64,000 bases of DNA from Schistosoma mansoni (GCF_000237925.1 NW_017386028.1:124001-188000), one strand, 5' to 3'. Numbered from the stretch's first letter, positions 34,356 through 46,178 are shown. A program made the numbers and translations. The notes: a model not told the origin generated them from the sequence alone.

Positions 34356-34406
<51 letters not shown>
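34355..34406. repeat. (AT)n(AG)n compound microsatellite
   Basis: AT repeats pass directly into AG repeats. Confidence 0.95.
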
Positions 34407-34407
<1 letters not shown>

Positions 34408-35420
34408 AAGCAACTACAGAGGAAGTCCAATCGTAGAGCGTTGCTATACAAATAGAAGGCAAATCTTTCCTCATATCTCTCAATTCGTCCTATATGGTGA
34501 CATTATAAGGGCTCTGTAGCGGATGGTACTATACCAAGCTCACATCGTTTATTCTAGCATTTGAACAGACCAATTTATCCATTCTTCTCAAGCCACATTT
34601 TGACTTTGCCAATTATTGGCCTATTAGCCCTGACCGTTTTTATGTGACCGTATGTGTGTTAATCGCTTGCATTATTCATTATGTTTCTGTAATTTATTGT
34701 TGTCCGAATATAAATATGGAGTCATGCCTGATCAAAATGAATTCGTTCACTCGCCTTCCTCTCTGTGCGTTACTTTGTTTCGTTTCGCTTCCCTTTCTTT
34801 GATTTTCTGATTACTTGTTTGGATCAATGAGTGTATGAAATATACGTAACCAAAATTCATCCTCGTATTTGGCTTACTTTATTCCGTTATTCTCTAACGC
34901 GAATTAAGTCGATAAGAATATACGATGGTTGGCGGCATGTATATTTAGATAACAACCGTCATATAATTAAACTGGAGTTAGATATAGGGCCCGCAAAGGC
35001 CCTCTAGAATTCTCGTAAAAGGTCTTCAGGAGCTAGGAAAAGGGTGAGATTACTTCGTCCGGTTAGCATTTAATATAAATTTTACAAATAATTATAGAAA
35101 AACAATAAATTATTTGTCATATCCTTATCGGATAATTACCAATTTAGTTAACAATTTTAGAACGTCTTCAAAAACTCCAAGAGTATCAAGATCAAGCATA
35201 AACTAATATATATCCTCGTGCCTAAATTAGCTTTAGACGTAAAATTTTCTTTTACGCTTTCTCTCTCTTATATTCCATTTGCGATTCAAGTGTAGAAAAT
35301 TTTCGGGGAGCTAGGATACACTTAGAAGTTAGAGTTAGGCGTTCAAATACTAAACGTATTACTCATCACATTGACTGATTGTTTTTCCAAATTTTTCCAA
35401 TCGCACTAAGTGAGTAAACA

Positions 35421-35482
35421 CTTCTGCGGAGTCCCATAATATGCGGAAAAACCTGTCCAGTACTTCCAGGTTTTCAGCGATA
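35421..35482 (+). repeat. Degraded hammerhead SINE piece
   Basis: TCTGCGGAGTCCCATAATA followed by a decayed segment, then GTCCAGTACTTCCAGGTTTT, matches the hammerhead and the sequence downstream of it in the better SINE copies. The GAAA core and stem pairings are lost. Confidence 0.6.
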
Positions 35483-36429
35483 TTTTGATTAATAATATTC
35501 TATGATGAATATCATCTTCAGATCAGATTCAGTGTTAAAACTATAAATTATACGAATCCAAGGTAAGAATATTGATAGAATAGTTAGCTTATTCACCACC
35601 ACTTATCTTTATTATCTTCAAACACACTATAGAATCACGGAATTAGGACATTCAAAGGACTTATAAAATAATAATTGTATTTTTCGAAATCAAACTAGTT
35701 TTTGGAATGTTTTCATCGCTAAGACGTTATAACTCATGCACTCATATCTAACATATATGATTTGAAATATTTTGAACTTGACGTGCAAATTTATTTTTAA
35801 TTAATTAAACTACCTCACACAACAATCAAGATAATCTCCATTGATATTAAAGGTATGTTGGTGGTTGTCACTTTAAGAATGCATACACTGTGGAAGGGTA
35901 TTCTGTTGTGAATTAAGAAAAGGCCGTATGCCAATTTGTTATGATTTGATGTCCGGCTTTTATCACGTGAATTATCCTCTAATCGAAATACGACTTGTTT
36001 AATCTTATCACTGTACCAAATCAATGACGTTCGACCAGTATGAGCAGTCTAGCGTCATTATTGTTCCCTTGTCAACTTAGCCCTTCCAATTGGGTCCAGA
36101 ACACCAATTGCAGCTTCTGCTATGCGAATCATTTATTTCAAGCATACTCGGTTTATATACCAGACAGATAGACCACATCACACCATCAAATAGAAAATAA
36201 AATTTGTACAAGATCAAGTCAAATGTGGCTGTGAACGTGGAAGGCTATAATTAATAAACTGAATATAATTTAGGAACAGTAATTCGTATTATAATAATCC
36301 ATAGGACAAAATGAAGCTTATAATAAGATGAATATAGATATACATAATCTAATTACTCAATAGTTAAGCAATAAGAATATATATAGAATAATCGTCCATT
36401 AATATGTCCTGGGAGTTACCTGTACTTAT

Positions 36430-36665
36430 GTCTTCACAAGGATATAGCATATTCCTTTTCCATATAGGGTGAACTGTATTGATAAGGTAGTGGTAGAAGG
36501 TAGTCGACAAAAAACTCTGCTTGACGTAGATTTCATGCTATTTGTCACTGGTCAGTAAGGTGTACCTGTAATCTTGAGAGATCTGATATTCTGTAATAGT
36601 ATCGATCCCGTGTCATCTAGATTTACAGTCAAAGACGTTACCATTGAATTTGTCACTGCTCAATG
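36430..36665 (-). repeat. tRNA-derived SINE, second family, minus copy
   Basis: The reverse complement carries GGTAACGTCTTTGACTGTAAA and GATGACACGGGATCGATAC (tRNA-like head and B-box remnant), then AAGATTACAGGTACACCTTA and GACTACCTTCTACCACTACC. All of these are shared with 10705-10880. Confidence 0.65.
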
Positions 36666-37420
36666 ATTAATCATTTGGAAGATATTGATGGAGTTTTGTT
36701 CTCTGAGCTGGATGGTTTGGTCTTGCCAAAATCACCCACCTGAGCTACAAATCTTCTCCACCATTTGGAAGACATGACAGTACTCTTTTTTAAAAGCTTA
36801 AAATACATCATATTGAAAATTTAGATATTCACATGAAAATACTTGTTATAAGCTTGATCTTTAATACTTAAGTAAAACTTTTCAATGAAAAAAAAATCAA
36901 TCATACTAATCTGGAACATTGACTAGGTAATTAGTAACAATATAAATGCTTGAAGTTAATTTTTATGCATTTACAATGATTTAATATTGAATTCTATTAA
37001 GATAAATGATGATGTTGAAATTGTGCAGATTGTTTCATTGAATCATTTCATTTTCTTCAACAATGAAATAATCATATGCTTCTTTCAACAACAAAAAAAA
37101 GAAGAAAAAAAAATCGATTGTCTCTAAGTAAGGTTATTAATTCACTATGAATAATAATTACCTACTTAAATCTATTAATAATACATAAGTAGAATATAAT
37201 GAAAATAAATTGGTTGAACATTTCAAGAGAGAGAGGGGGGGAGAGAAAGAAAAAAAATAGAAAGAAACGATTTTTGAAATCTCAATAAATCAAAAGTGTA
37301 ATCTAAAATGTGAATAAAGTTTGTATAAATTAAGATCAAATTGAATATTTATTATTCATTAAAATGAAAATGGAAAAAAATCTATGTATATTTTGAAAGT
37401 GAGTTGTTGATCATTTGAAA

Positions 37421-37854
37421 ATTTAGAACAACATATATAAGTGAACAATATTGTTTTCGATTAGATCCTCATCAGGCTTTACTCTAATATACAGTAATAT
37501 TTATATGCATATAGAAGTTATAAGATTACGATCTTATAACTTCTATGGATGTTATTTCAGTGTCTATATTTTTTTCTAATCATTGACCTATTTCCCTATT
37601 ATGTAACATTGATTCAAGCCTGTTATTATTCTTATCACAACTAGTACACCTGTCATTACACTATCAATTTGTACTTTTCACTTATTATTATTTTTAATTA
37701 TGTAATCTATTCCACTGTTATCATTGACTCATAAACTGCCTTGATTGGTTTAATAATTTCGTATATGCATATAAATATTACTGTATATTAGAGTAAAGCC
37801 TAATGAGAATCTAATCGAAAACAATATTTTTCGCTTATATATGTTGTTCTAAAT
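37421..37854. mobile_element. MITE with ~90-base terminal inverted repeats
   Basis: A 434-base element. Its first ~92 bases (37421-37512) and last ~91 bases (37764-37854) are inverted copies with about 6-7 differences. It encodes nothing. Next to the left repeat is a second perfect palindrome (arms AGAAGTTATAAGAT, 37513-37544). The outer ends read TTTAGAACAAC and GTTGTTCTAAA. Clear target-site duplications were not identified, so the superfamily is undetermined. This is a typical non-autonomous DNA transposon or fold-back element. Confidence 0.8.
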
Positions 37855-37967
37855 CACAATATGGGAATTTTTCAAACCTTTGAAAATTATGATAGTGCCG
37901 TAGTTTTTTATGGAGAAAAATGTTCAATTTTTAGTGGATAAACTATTTTTTTTAAAAATTAAGATGT

Positions 37968-38540
37968 CAAACAATGAAGACGTAAAGGTGAGGATTGGTA
38001 AAACAAGGATAACATTCCTATAGTTGAAGAACATATGAAACTCAAAACAACTGTCAATTAATATCAAAGTCACAATCTTCAATACGAACGTCAAGATAGT
38101 TCTACTGTACGGAACTGAAACTTGGAGAACTACCACAACCATCATCAAAGAAGTACAAGAATTTATAAACAATTGTGTATGCAAGATATTCAATTTCCAT
38201 TGAACAGATACCATCAGAAACAGTCTGCTGTGGGAGAGAACAAACCAGATTCCAATTGAAGAGAAAACTAGGGAAAGACAATGGAAACGGACAGGACATA
38301 CATTGTGGAAATAATCAAATTGCATCACGAAGCAAGCACTAACTTGAAATCGTGAAGGGAAACGGAAAAGATAAAGGCTAAAGAATACACAGCGTAGGGA
38401 ATTGGAAGCAGATATGAAAAGGACGAATAGCAACTGGAACTAACTGGAAAGGATTTTCCAGGACAGGGTTGGATGGAGAATACTGATGATCGGCCTACGC
38501 TCCTCCACGAGGGGTAACAGGCGTAAGTAAGTAAGTAATG
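37968..38540 (+). mobile_element. LINE family B 3' end with TAAG tail
   Basis: The plus strand carries the C-terminal part of an RTE-like protein in broken frames: [79 protein letters not shown]-type 3' end closes with (TAAG)n at 38524-38538. At least two in-frame stops are present. It is strongly 5'-truncated. Confidence 0.8.
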
Positions 38541-39134
38541 TCAGATAAATTCTGTCATATTGAATTCTATGATATTCTTGAGCTAATTAAAATTGCCTCA
38601 GGATTAGAACCACATTGGAAATGTAACTTCTACCAACAACGTTGAGATAAGGAGATGACTTCTTTTAATAGTAAAGTTTTAAAAAGTCAACATGGACAGG
38701 AGAGTAAAGAAATATTTGAAACTAAGTTGTTTTAAACACTAAGGAGAGTCAGATTTATTTTCTATTCCATAAATTTAAGTTGTTCTACAGTGATATAAGA
38801 ATTGGTAAGAGACTAGTTTTATGCTCATATGAGTTATTATTCTGAAATGTTCATTTTAAGAAACTTGAAACTAAAGGAGTGATTTCTGTGATTTTGTGCA
38901 ATGTCAAGGACATCTTGTTGAAGAACTTTGAATATAAGATTGACTTGTAGTATAGATCTTGAGTAAGATATTTCTTAAATGTTGAGTCTCAAGTTGACTT
39001 CTGATATAAGTGGTTCTGATTATTGAAAAAACTATCACTTTATACTGCTTCATTGTTTGCCTAAAGTGATTAGTACTACGGTGACTTATCTGTACTAGTG
39101 AAGTATTATGTGATGGGAATTACCCTGAATATTA

Positions 39135-39182
<48 letters not shown>

Positions 39183-39322
39183 TAGAGTGACTTGTAGTTA
39201 GTATACATATGTAGAGGGCTTTATATGGTTGAAATGAGATCTCTTGTAAAGGTAATGTCTTTATATTCAGGGCTGATCTTCTAAATGAACGGAAAATGTT
39301 CGAAAACGCTAAATATTGCACC
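38541..39322. other. AT-rich spacer with a TA microsatellite
   Basis: No gene is recognised. A (TA)n run occupies 39137-39178. Confidence 0.5.
39137..39178. repeat. (TA)n microsatellite
   Basis: A pure TA run of about 21 units. Confidence 0.95.
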
Positions 39323-39547
39323 TATGCCGAAGCCCTTAACCGATAGACCACTGAGCTGGCATCCAACAGGGTTAATGTCTAACTTCAACTGATCCACGAA
39401 GTTGAGCAACCATTCACCAATTGTCTTCAGTGAGTTCCTATCTCACAACAGACGTTGTTTTGAACTCCACTGGTCACTGCTTCTCACTAGAGCTCCTAGA
39501 TATACTTCTCGAAGTCACTAGTGAGCATATGATTATAGTTAGCTATC
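39323..39547 (-). repeat. Hammerhead SINE: 5' segment and partial tRNA head
   Basis: The minus strand shows the ~170-base segment that precedes the tRNA head in the full copy at 46179-46548 (GAAGTATATCTAGGAGCTCT, AACAACGTCTGTTGTGAGAT, CACTGAAGACAATTGGTGAA), then GCCAGCTCAGTGGTCTATCG and GTTAAGGGCTTCGG, where it is truncated. The hammerhead is absent here. Confidence 0.75.
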
Positions 39548-40680
39548 AAGCGTTCAAGGTAAATAAATCTTAAATCATGGAGATAGCATTGAAATTAGTT
39601 TGAAGGGAATGATGAATTTCAAGTTCAAGGTTATTTAAGAATTACGCGACATAGCTTAAGGCTAATTGATTGCATAGAATGTTTGCATCTGGGTTTGATT
39701 TTAATGAAAAGTTTGAAATATTATTATTATTATTATTTGAAATATTATTATCCTTATTTACATATTCATTCTACTGTTGTTTTGCTTGTAGAGTAGAAAA
39801 AGTACTTCCTGTTTAGCAGTAAACAAAACACTGTCTGAAATGTGTTAATTTATTTGACATAAATTAAAGCATGATTTAAATACTAATGTACGTAAGACAA
39901 AAGCAACTGAATCAATGAATTGTAAAAATGGTGCATTTAATTGATACACCAATCAGTGGTCATAAACTTTTCTGTTAATATGTTCATTTCGAAGCGAAGT
40001 GTTCTTGTACCTGAAGTTTGTGCTGATGATGTCGTTCAGAATAACGATGAAAGCTCCACGACCAGGCCATCCAGCTCAGACAACGAAAGTCCATCAAAAT
40101 CATCCATCTGAGCTACAAATCTTCTCCACTATCTCAATATGTTCATTGTCATTCTGCACTAATTCGTCACTAAAAGATAACATGTGATTTTCTTTCCTGA
40201 TCCTAATGCTGGTCAAATCCAACCAATCGACTGTGGATATTTTTGATTCACGTTGTAGGGCTTCTTTGCAGGTAGAGTCTCCAGTCGTAAAGTTTATAAA
40301 TAAATGATTGAAAACATAGCTCTCAGTGTAATTTAGAAATTGGTGTTGAGTTCCTATGGTTTTCATTAAGCCTTTATCAATGCAAAGATGACGAAAGTAC
40401 ACCATGTTTAGGTCTTTATTCATTATGTAGTAAATGTTGATTGATGAGCCTTTTTTGATCGAATAGTTTGTGTTGATAAGGTATGCAATTATTGACTTTC
40501 TTATGAATCCACTACTAGCGTTTTTCAACCATGTAGTATTACATTTTTGAACACTCGTAGAAAGAATATACTTTTATTGATCGATGTTTCTAGCTTTACA
40601 GAAGCAAATGAATTGATTAATGCATATTGAAGTAGTCAGATGAGAGATCTTATCCTTAAACTTATTCATAAACATAGATT
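39548..40680. other. Spacer with repeat traces
   Basis: No gene is supported. A block at about 40040-40130 (CCAGCTCAGA, CTGAGCTACAAATCTTCTCCA) is shared with 36690-36780, where its two halves lie in opposite orientation, so it is a dispersed repeat. The minus-strand frame 40100-40528 overlaps it and shows no domain. Confidence 0.45.
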
Positions 40681-41256
40681 GACTAGAGAACATTAAACTA
40701 AACGTTGATGCGAGTTAAGGTCGGCAAGGTAAATAAGTCAGTGCGTCTTCAAATCTGCCCGCCGTTTCCTTTTTGCGACCTTGAAAGGCCTGACACGAGG
40801 CGGTCATTCCGTATTTGATTTGTTGAGGGTCGGTTGTTTGTTTTTGGGTTGCACGAATGTCAGGTTTTCTCGTATTTGCGTCGTTTTTGGCTGTAGTAAA
40901 TTCTCAAAGTCAGTGCCAAAAGCGTTTATTTAGCTTCCTCTGTTTTGTAGTGTACAATTTGGCTCCCTTGTTGCTTCGTAACTTGACCTGGGATACCAAT
41001 TACCCTACTGAACCTCACTCTCCTTGTTTAAAATTTATAGGGGTCCACAAAACTGCGTATTGAGTATAAATTATCAGTAAAAGATACTCTGAATTTGTGT
41101 GAATCATTGTTTTTTGCAAGAATTAAGACAACATGACGAGTAACCCGTAAGTCCTGAATGTTTGTAGTCCTTTCTTCAGTTACTGAAGGATTATCGCATG
41201 AAATAGCTGTTTTTCTGATAATTAACGAGTGATGTTTGTAGTGATTTATGTTCCAG

Positions 41257-41490
41257 AGACATTTTGATCGACTTAAATGAAGCGTTTCAACGCATAATAC
41301 TGAGCAGGCGTTTTGGAAGCTGGATTGAATTCGTTAGTGTGTTTAAGGAGTTCCAAGAAGTATGGATGCATAATCCTATTCCTTCTCAGACTACCCATAC
41401 GCATTACATTCACGGCGAAAGTAAACTGCTGAAGGACGTGCGATTTAAGTACAGTTTTGTGGTGTTTCATTGCACTTTTTGGTCATCGGC
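41257..41490 (+). CDS. FAR1/ZSWIM-like domain gene, exon 1 seen
   Basis: This exon follows acceptor TTCCAG (AG at 41255-41256) and ends at donor GTAAAC (41491). It encodes IDLNEAFQRIIL, WIEFVSVFKEFQEVW, then KLLKDVRFKYSFVVFHCTFW. The order of a weakly conserved aromatic helix, a K/R-L-L spacer and an F-K-Y-x-F-V-V-F-x-C strand is the N-terminal pattern of FAR1-like zinc-binding domains found in ZSWIM proteins and MULE-transposase-derived genes. The phase (two bases of a Gly/Ala codon) fits the next exon exactly. Upstream coding exons were not identified. The start of the gene may lie in the GC-richer stretch around 40700-41060. Confidence 0.65.
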
Positions 41491-41556
41491 GTAAACCACA
41501 AGTTCTATCAGTGAATAAAAAACCGTGAGAACTTTAACTAACATGTGACGTTTAAG

Positions 41557-41837
41557 GTCTAAGTTTCGAAACTACCAATCAAGGTTCCGTGTGAAATTGG
41601 ACGGTGATGAATATGTCATAATGTCACACAAGATGCTTCACAATCATCCGTGTAGTAGTTCATGGATGCTTTGCGATCCATGGACCAGAAAGTTGTCCGC
41701 CGAAGAAAAAGAAAAGTTGAAGCCCGTGATACTACAATCAGCGTCAGTAGAAGAATTAATAGAATGTATTAAATACCGAACTGGTAAACAGGTTACTGCA
41801 GCTGATGTGAAGACTATGAGAGCTCAACTCTCCACAG
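41557..41837 (+). CDS. FAR1/ZSWIM-like domain gene, exon 2 seen
   Basis: The exon lies between acceptor TTTAAG (ending 41556) and donor GTAATT (41838), after an intron of only 66 bases, typical of short schistosome introns. It encodes FRNYQSRFRVKLDGDEYVI, MSHKMLHNHPCSS (the H-N-H zinc ligand pair of FAR1-like domains), RKLSAEEKEKLKPVI, and ELIECIKYRTGKQVTAADVK. The latter resembles the region after the domain in ZSWIM3-like proteins that begins with RxLS and ends in a TGK-xVT motif. The second Cys usually expected before the last strand is missing, so zinc binding is uncertain. No continuing exon with transposase or SWIM motifs was recognised downstream, so the gene may be a fragment. Confidence 0.65.
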
Positions 41838-43329
41838 GTAATTGTGTAAAAGTATATTTCAGGTTGTTATACACGAATGCAAGTATTATTACTTAAAAAT
41901 CATCAATAACTAGGTAAGACTGCAATTTGTCAAACATTTCTATTCGTACAGTCCTCCTTACGATCAGTATATTCGAATGAATAATTGGAGTGGCATTGTT
42001 TCCTAATCACATGGTCTCCGGAGCGAAGCATATAATAACTAAAAAGATGTAACACTTGGAGAAGGTTGGCAGTGGTGAACGTGGAGATATTCATTCAATC
42101 AAATGGCATGACTCAGTGTTACAGACGTGCTCATTATGTTTAACTTATTTATGTTCACATTAAATATATTATTCTATCCCAAGCATAAATGTGTTCTTCA
42201 GATGTACTAAGTATTATTGTTAGTCTTCACGATACGATGAGTCAGTGTAAATGGTGATGCGATGTTCACGTAAGATCTTACAGACTAGGCAATCAAACGA
42301 TAAATTTGCCGTTATCGGACAACGTCTATTACCAAAGTAGTATTAATACCGAACTAGACTATACACATACTAAAAAAATTTAAAGTGCGGAAAACTACAG
42401 TTGTTATATTTAGATTACTTATTAGATTAATAAACGCGGTAGTAGTCAATACAAAACACAGTTATCGCCAATGTGTAAATTGTTTCTCCGCATAAACTTC
42501 CATATTAAGAAATTCGCCAAATTGTTCACCTGCATAGACTTGATTATTACAAAGATTTGAGCCTTTCAATTAGTTGACAGAAGTCATAAGTTGTATAACG
42601 GAAAATGTATAAATAGCTTGCCCAATGCAATTCTGAAAAACAACAAATCAATCGTGAAAGAAAAGATTAAACCTCGTTATCGGTATCAAATTCAATAGGT
42701 AAATGAAATAGCAATTGATAGGATGTAACTGTAAGTGTTTTACTTGCCGTAAACAGTGCTCTTCATTTTCTAACCTTCCTACAATTTCATCTAATTATTC
42801 GGTATTAACAAACTTCAGGCATCAAATGAAGGTACTCACAAACTTTAATTAGTTATATGAAATTTAAGAGAAATCCAATTACAACGTTCATAATACTGTT
42901 TGCAGTTCACTGTTTACATACAATAATGAAATAACTGGTAAGCACTATTTAGCGATTACTCGTCAACACACATTAACACTTTGTTTATGATTTGGTCAGT
43001 GATTTCAGATTCTATTAACAGAAATTTATATTTTAATCCTATACGAGACATAGTAAAATAGTATTATTTACGACATGTTTTAGTTACCATGCTCATAACA
43101 AACACGCATCGCTTTATTTAAGAAGAGTATTTGGTTAACTTATGTGGCACTTACAGTAATGTTCTACACAATTCCTGTACAAATTCAGAAAGCGGGCAGA
43201 AAAATTTATCAACACCAATTGTTACTTGCATAATTTTTCTTTCTCACATTACGTAATAATATATCAGTCCAGTTGACAACGATGATACTTATCATGGATA
43301 GAACTGTTTACGGCTGTATATTAATAGTT
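41838..43329. other. Intron or intergenic sequence after the FAR1-like exons
   Basis: AT-rich; no convincing exon was found. If the FAR1-like gene continues, its next exon lies beyond the CR1 element or was missed. Confidence 0.45.
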
Positions 43330-44810
43330 CATATCGTAATGTAATGGCTTACATCACCCCAATTTTCAAAGGAGGTCGACGCAGTGAACCCTCAAGCTAC
43401 CAACCAGTGTCCCTTCTCTCCATACCTTCTAAAATTATGGAATCTCTAATATACGATGGTATGCAAGAATACTTATCATCCTTAAACTTCTTCTCACCTC
43501 AACAGCATGGTTTCAGAAAAGGTCATTCTTGTATAACCAACCTACTGACTGCGGTGGATAGATGGACAACCATCCTTGATCGCAAGGTGAAGGTTGACGT
43601 CATTTACCTTGATTTCTCAAAAGCTTTTGATAGGATCAACCACGTATGTCTTATCAATAAGCTTAGACGATTGGGTATCAAACCCCCTTTGATTGACTGG
43701 CTCACTTCATATCTAGAAAACCGACATTTTAAGGTCAGGGTTAACTTCACTCTCTCTCTCAGGCTATGGAATGTCCTAGTGGGGTCCCCCAGGGCTCAAT
43801 ACTAGGACCTCTTCTTGATTTACATAAACGATCTTCCTCAACAAGTTTCATCTGACTTATTGCTTTTCGCTGATGATGTGAAACTTTGGAGAGAGATACG
43901 TAACCATAAGGATATACTAGTACTTCAGGAGGATCTGACCCGACTTCAAAGTTGGGCAGACGACAACGGACTTACCTTCAACACTTCAGTGCAAAGTAAT
44001 CCATCTGCGACATGTTGCAGACTATAGTTACAACTTAGAAAACTCCTCTCTGGAAGTATCCCAAGTCGAAAAAGATTTAGGAGTGTTGGTACCCTGCAAC
44101 CGGAAGTCGTATGCGAACTGTGACAAAAACGCCTTTCAAGCAAACCTTGCACTGGTAACATTGAAGCGCATTTTTGGCCAGTTTGATGGTAAAACCTTCC
44201 ACATAATCTTCAACAGTCTTATTCGTCCCCATTTACAGTACAGAAACAGTATTTCCTTCCTCCCTCCAAAAGGATAAGGATACTCTGGAACGTATCCAAC
44301 GTCGAGTCACGAAATCAGTTCGGGGACTCAAATTCAAGCCTTATAAAGAGCGCCTCCAGTCACTTAACCTTTACCCGTTAGAGTATAGGCGTGTCAGAGG
44401 TGACCTTCTTATGACTTACAGTATCCTTAACACTTCTGGTCATCCCCTTAAACATCTTCTTAAGCTTAGTCACAACATTAACCTAAGGGGTAACACCCAG
44501 AACCTGGAGACCGAACATAGCAGGACAGACTGCAGGCACAACTTCTACTCCTTAAGAGTTGTCAAATGCTGGCATTCGCTGCCGACTGAGCTAGTCCGAG
44601 CGACTTCCCATGAGTCCTTTAAGAGGAAACTTGACTTATTCTTAAGGACTAAGGATAACTTATCATGATTTACCAAATTCTTTTTTTTCCTCTATCATCG
44701 TTAATATACCTAGGTTTTTGCCTAGAGGTATTGGTGATCCACTGCTACTAGACACGGAAGCCCGTTAAGCGAAAGCTTCTTCTATTCCGTCCACAACCAT
44801 TTGAACTATA
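43330..44810 (+). mobile_element. CR1-clade LINE, 5'-truncated
   Basis: A non-LTR element of the CR1 type (the clade of SR1 in schistosomes). RT blocks in order are YITPIFKGGRRSEPSSYQPV, QQHGFRKGHSCITNLLTAVD, VIYLDFSKAFDRINH, a GVPQGSILGPLL remnant near 43780, LLLFADDVKLW (FADD catalytic motif), EKDLGVLV and LIRPHLQY. The C-terminal RTDCRHNFYSLRVVKCWHSL is characteristic of CR1. At least four frame changes break it (43344-43805, 43815-44027, 44083-44277, 44411-44668). The 3' UTR probably extends to about 44810. The endonuclease is missing through 5' truncation. Confidence 0.88.
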
Positions 44811-44976
44811 TATTGACGTTCACTAGGAAGCAGGAGCGATTTGAAACAATAACACTACAATCAGGACCGGTAAGTGCCGTTGAAGTAAGAACACAGTGTA
44901 CTGGCACAACAGATATATTTTTAAAATTGAAAGACACGGTTCGAGTACAAAAGGGGAAACTTACTACAAAATAGTT

Positions 44977-45050
44977 TTATTCATTGTTCTGCTCGTTCAG
45001 ATCGCGTAGGGCTTCTTCATCTTTTTCCAGTGCGTTTACTCTTTGTTGCC
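44977..45050 (-). CDS. Candidate terminal exon of a minus-strand gene
   Basis: The reverse complement shows a good acceptor (TTTTTCTATTGCAG) followed by 24 codons ending at TAA: QQRVNALEKDEEALRDLNEQ and NNE. This is a charged, coiled-coil-like tail. AATAAA overlaps the stop, which is common in compact 3' ends. It does not join in frame with the candidate exon at 45323-45386 (that join gives WATKSKRTGKR and a stop), so either an exon between them was missed or one of the two is not real. The protein was not recognised. Confidence 0.45.
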
Positions 45051-45322
45051 CTGCAATAGAAAAACAAACTCGCATTAGAAACGTCGCAGGGAATGGTTAT
45101 TATTACCATTACAAGTTTCATGAATAGTTTGACTCTCAACTGCTTCAATTACAATTTATAAAGAACTACCAACACACATGTTCATCATTACCATAATAAG
45201 GGAGGTGAGTCATATGTCAATTATTTTACAGCTTGTTTTTGCTTGAAACTATAATTTCGGTCTATTTTTGACTTGATAAATGATGAATTTCACTTGCCTG
45301 AGTTTGCATTGTTACAAATTAC

Positions 45323-45386
45323 CAAGTTAGGCTGGCTAAACATTCATCCAGGTTGTCAGCTCCAAATACGTCAGGCAACCAATAGA
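45323..45386 (-). CDS. Candidate internal exon of a minus-strand gene
   Basis: The reverse complement has acceptor TTATTGCAG and donor GTAATT around 64 bases. Only one frame is open: YWLPDVFGADNLDECLASL. The peptide looks protein-like and the splice sites are good, but the family is unknown and the phase does not match the next exon at 44977-45050. Confidence 0.4.
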
Positions 45387-45907
45387 CTGCAATAAACGCC
45401 ATGTAACACGTATAAATTTTACAAAAATTAACATGTGACGGAAAAATACTGAGATTAGCCGATAAAAAACGACATTACAAATCCGCGACAACATGTAACA
45501 CATAAGCGAGAATCAATGACATGACTTTTCGACCATGCCTTAAGGTCTCTAGAGGGGATTTAAAAACCTACTCTTTGATCAAATAGGTTCATTTTACATT
45601 AGTTTATTTTAAACTACCGATGTCTAATGTAGTTATCGATCAAGTTTTTTTATATCAAAACAAATATCATTTTTGGGTTGTAGCTAGCAATGTCTTCAAG
45701 ATGCACGTTTGATTCTATTTGAAGTCTATCAGCTGGATATATCTACAGTCCAATTTCGACGTCCACATGTACATATAGAATTGACTCCAGCACGTATCAG
45801 TTGAAACTTCAAGTTGTTATCTACTACTCTATTAAGTTAAGATGATCACCAAGTAGTTCAACTAGTATGAAGATGTTGACCCAGATCCGGTAGTAACATA
45901 CATTTTT

Positions 45908-46178
45908 AATTATAGAAGGGGTTTTGTGGAGATTTAGTATTATCATAGTTGAAAGCGTGAGTCAATTGAAGGTAGACCACCATGGAAAACTTGGAAACAC
46001 TGGACGGCCGCTTCGTCCTATTATGGGACTCCTCAGCAGTGCGCATCCACGAACCCGCTCTCGCGAGATTCGAACCCAGCACCTACCACTCTCGAGCCGA
46101 AGCCCTTAACCGACAGACCACTGAGCTGTTATCCAACTAAAAGGATACTAAATCTCCACAAAACCCCTTCTATAATTA
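45908..46178 (-). repeat. Hammerhead SINE inside 32-base inverted ends
   Basis: The minus strand carries a tRNA-like head (CAGCTCAGTGGTCTGTCGG, B box GGGTTCGAATCTC), the hammerhead and the 3' part TCCAAGTTTTCCATGGTGG. The unit is bounded by a perfect 32-base inverted repeat (45908-45939 and 46147-46178, carrying TACTAAATCTCCACAAAACC). That sequence is the normal 3' end of this SINE, so here the 3' end is present at both sides in opposite orientation, making a fold-back. Confidence 0.85.
45997..46042 (-). ncRNA. Hammerhead ribozyme (type I) in SINE
   Basis: Read on the minus strand: stem I GCACTG, core CTGAGGA (fits CUGANGA), stem II GTCC/GGAC around CATAATA, then GAAG, a minimal stem III CGGCCG, the cleavage triplet GTC, and stem I CAGTGT. 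The last base of the GAAA core is G, pairing as wobble with U, so activity may be reduced. Hammerheads in schistosome SINEs are well established (Sm-alpha). Confidence 0.8.

Noticed and set aside
34514-34925. Stretch with TGTAGCGG start, TATAAATA near 34706 and pyrimidine-rich tract, resembling a solo LTR
   Set aside because: No second copy, no primer-binding or polypurine site that I could verify, and no coding remnant beside it. Too weak to annotate.
37924-38433. Minus-strand hydrophobic frame of 169 codons
   Set aside because: It is the antisense of the LINE B 3' fragment on the plus strand.
40023-40052. CTGATGA, TCGTT/AACGA stem and GAAA, resembling a hammerhead core on the plus strand
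   Set aside because: Stem II does not close directly on the core and GAAA (unpaired TG and T), and no stem I or III partner is visible. It lies in a dispersed repeat; chance similarity is likely.
40100-40528. Minus-strand frame of 142 codons
   Set aside because: Overlaps a dispersed repeat shared with 36690-36780 and shows no domain or coding-like composition.
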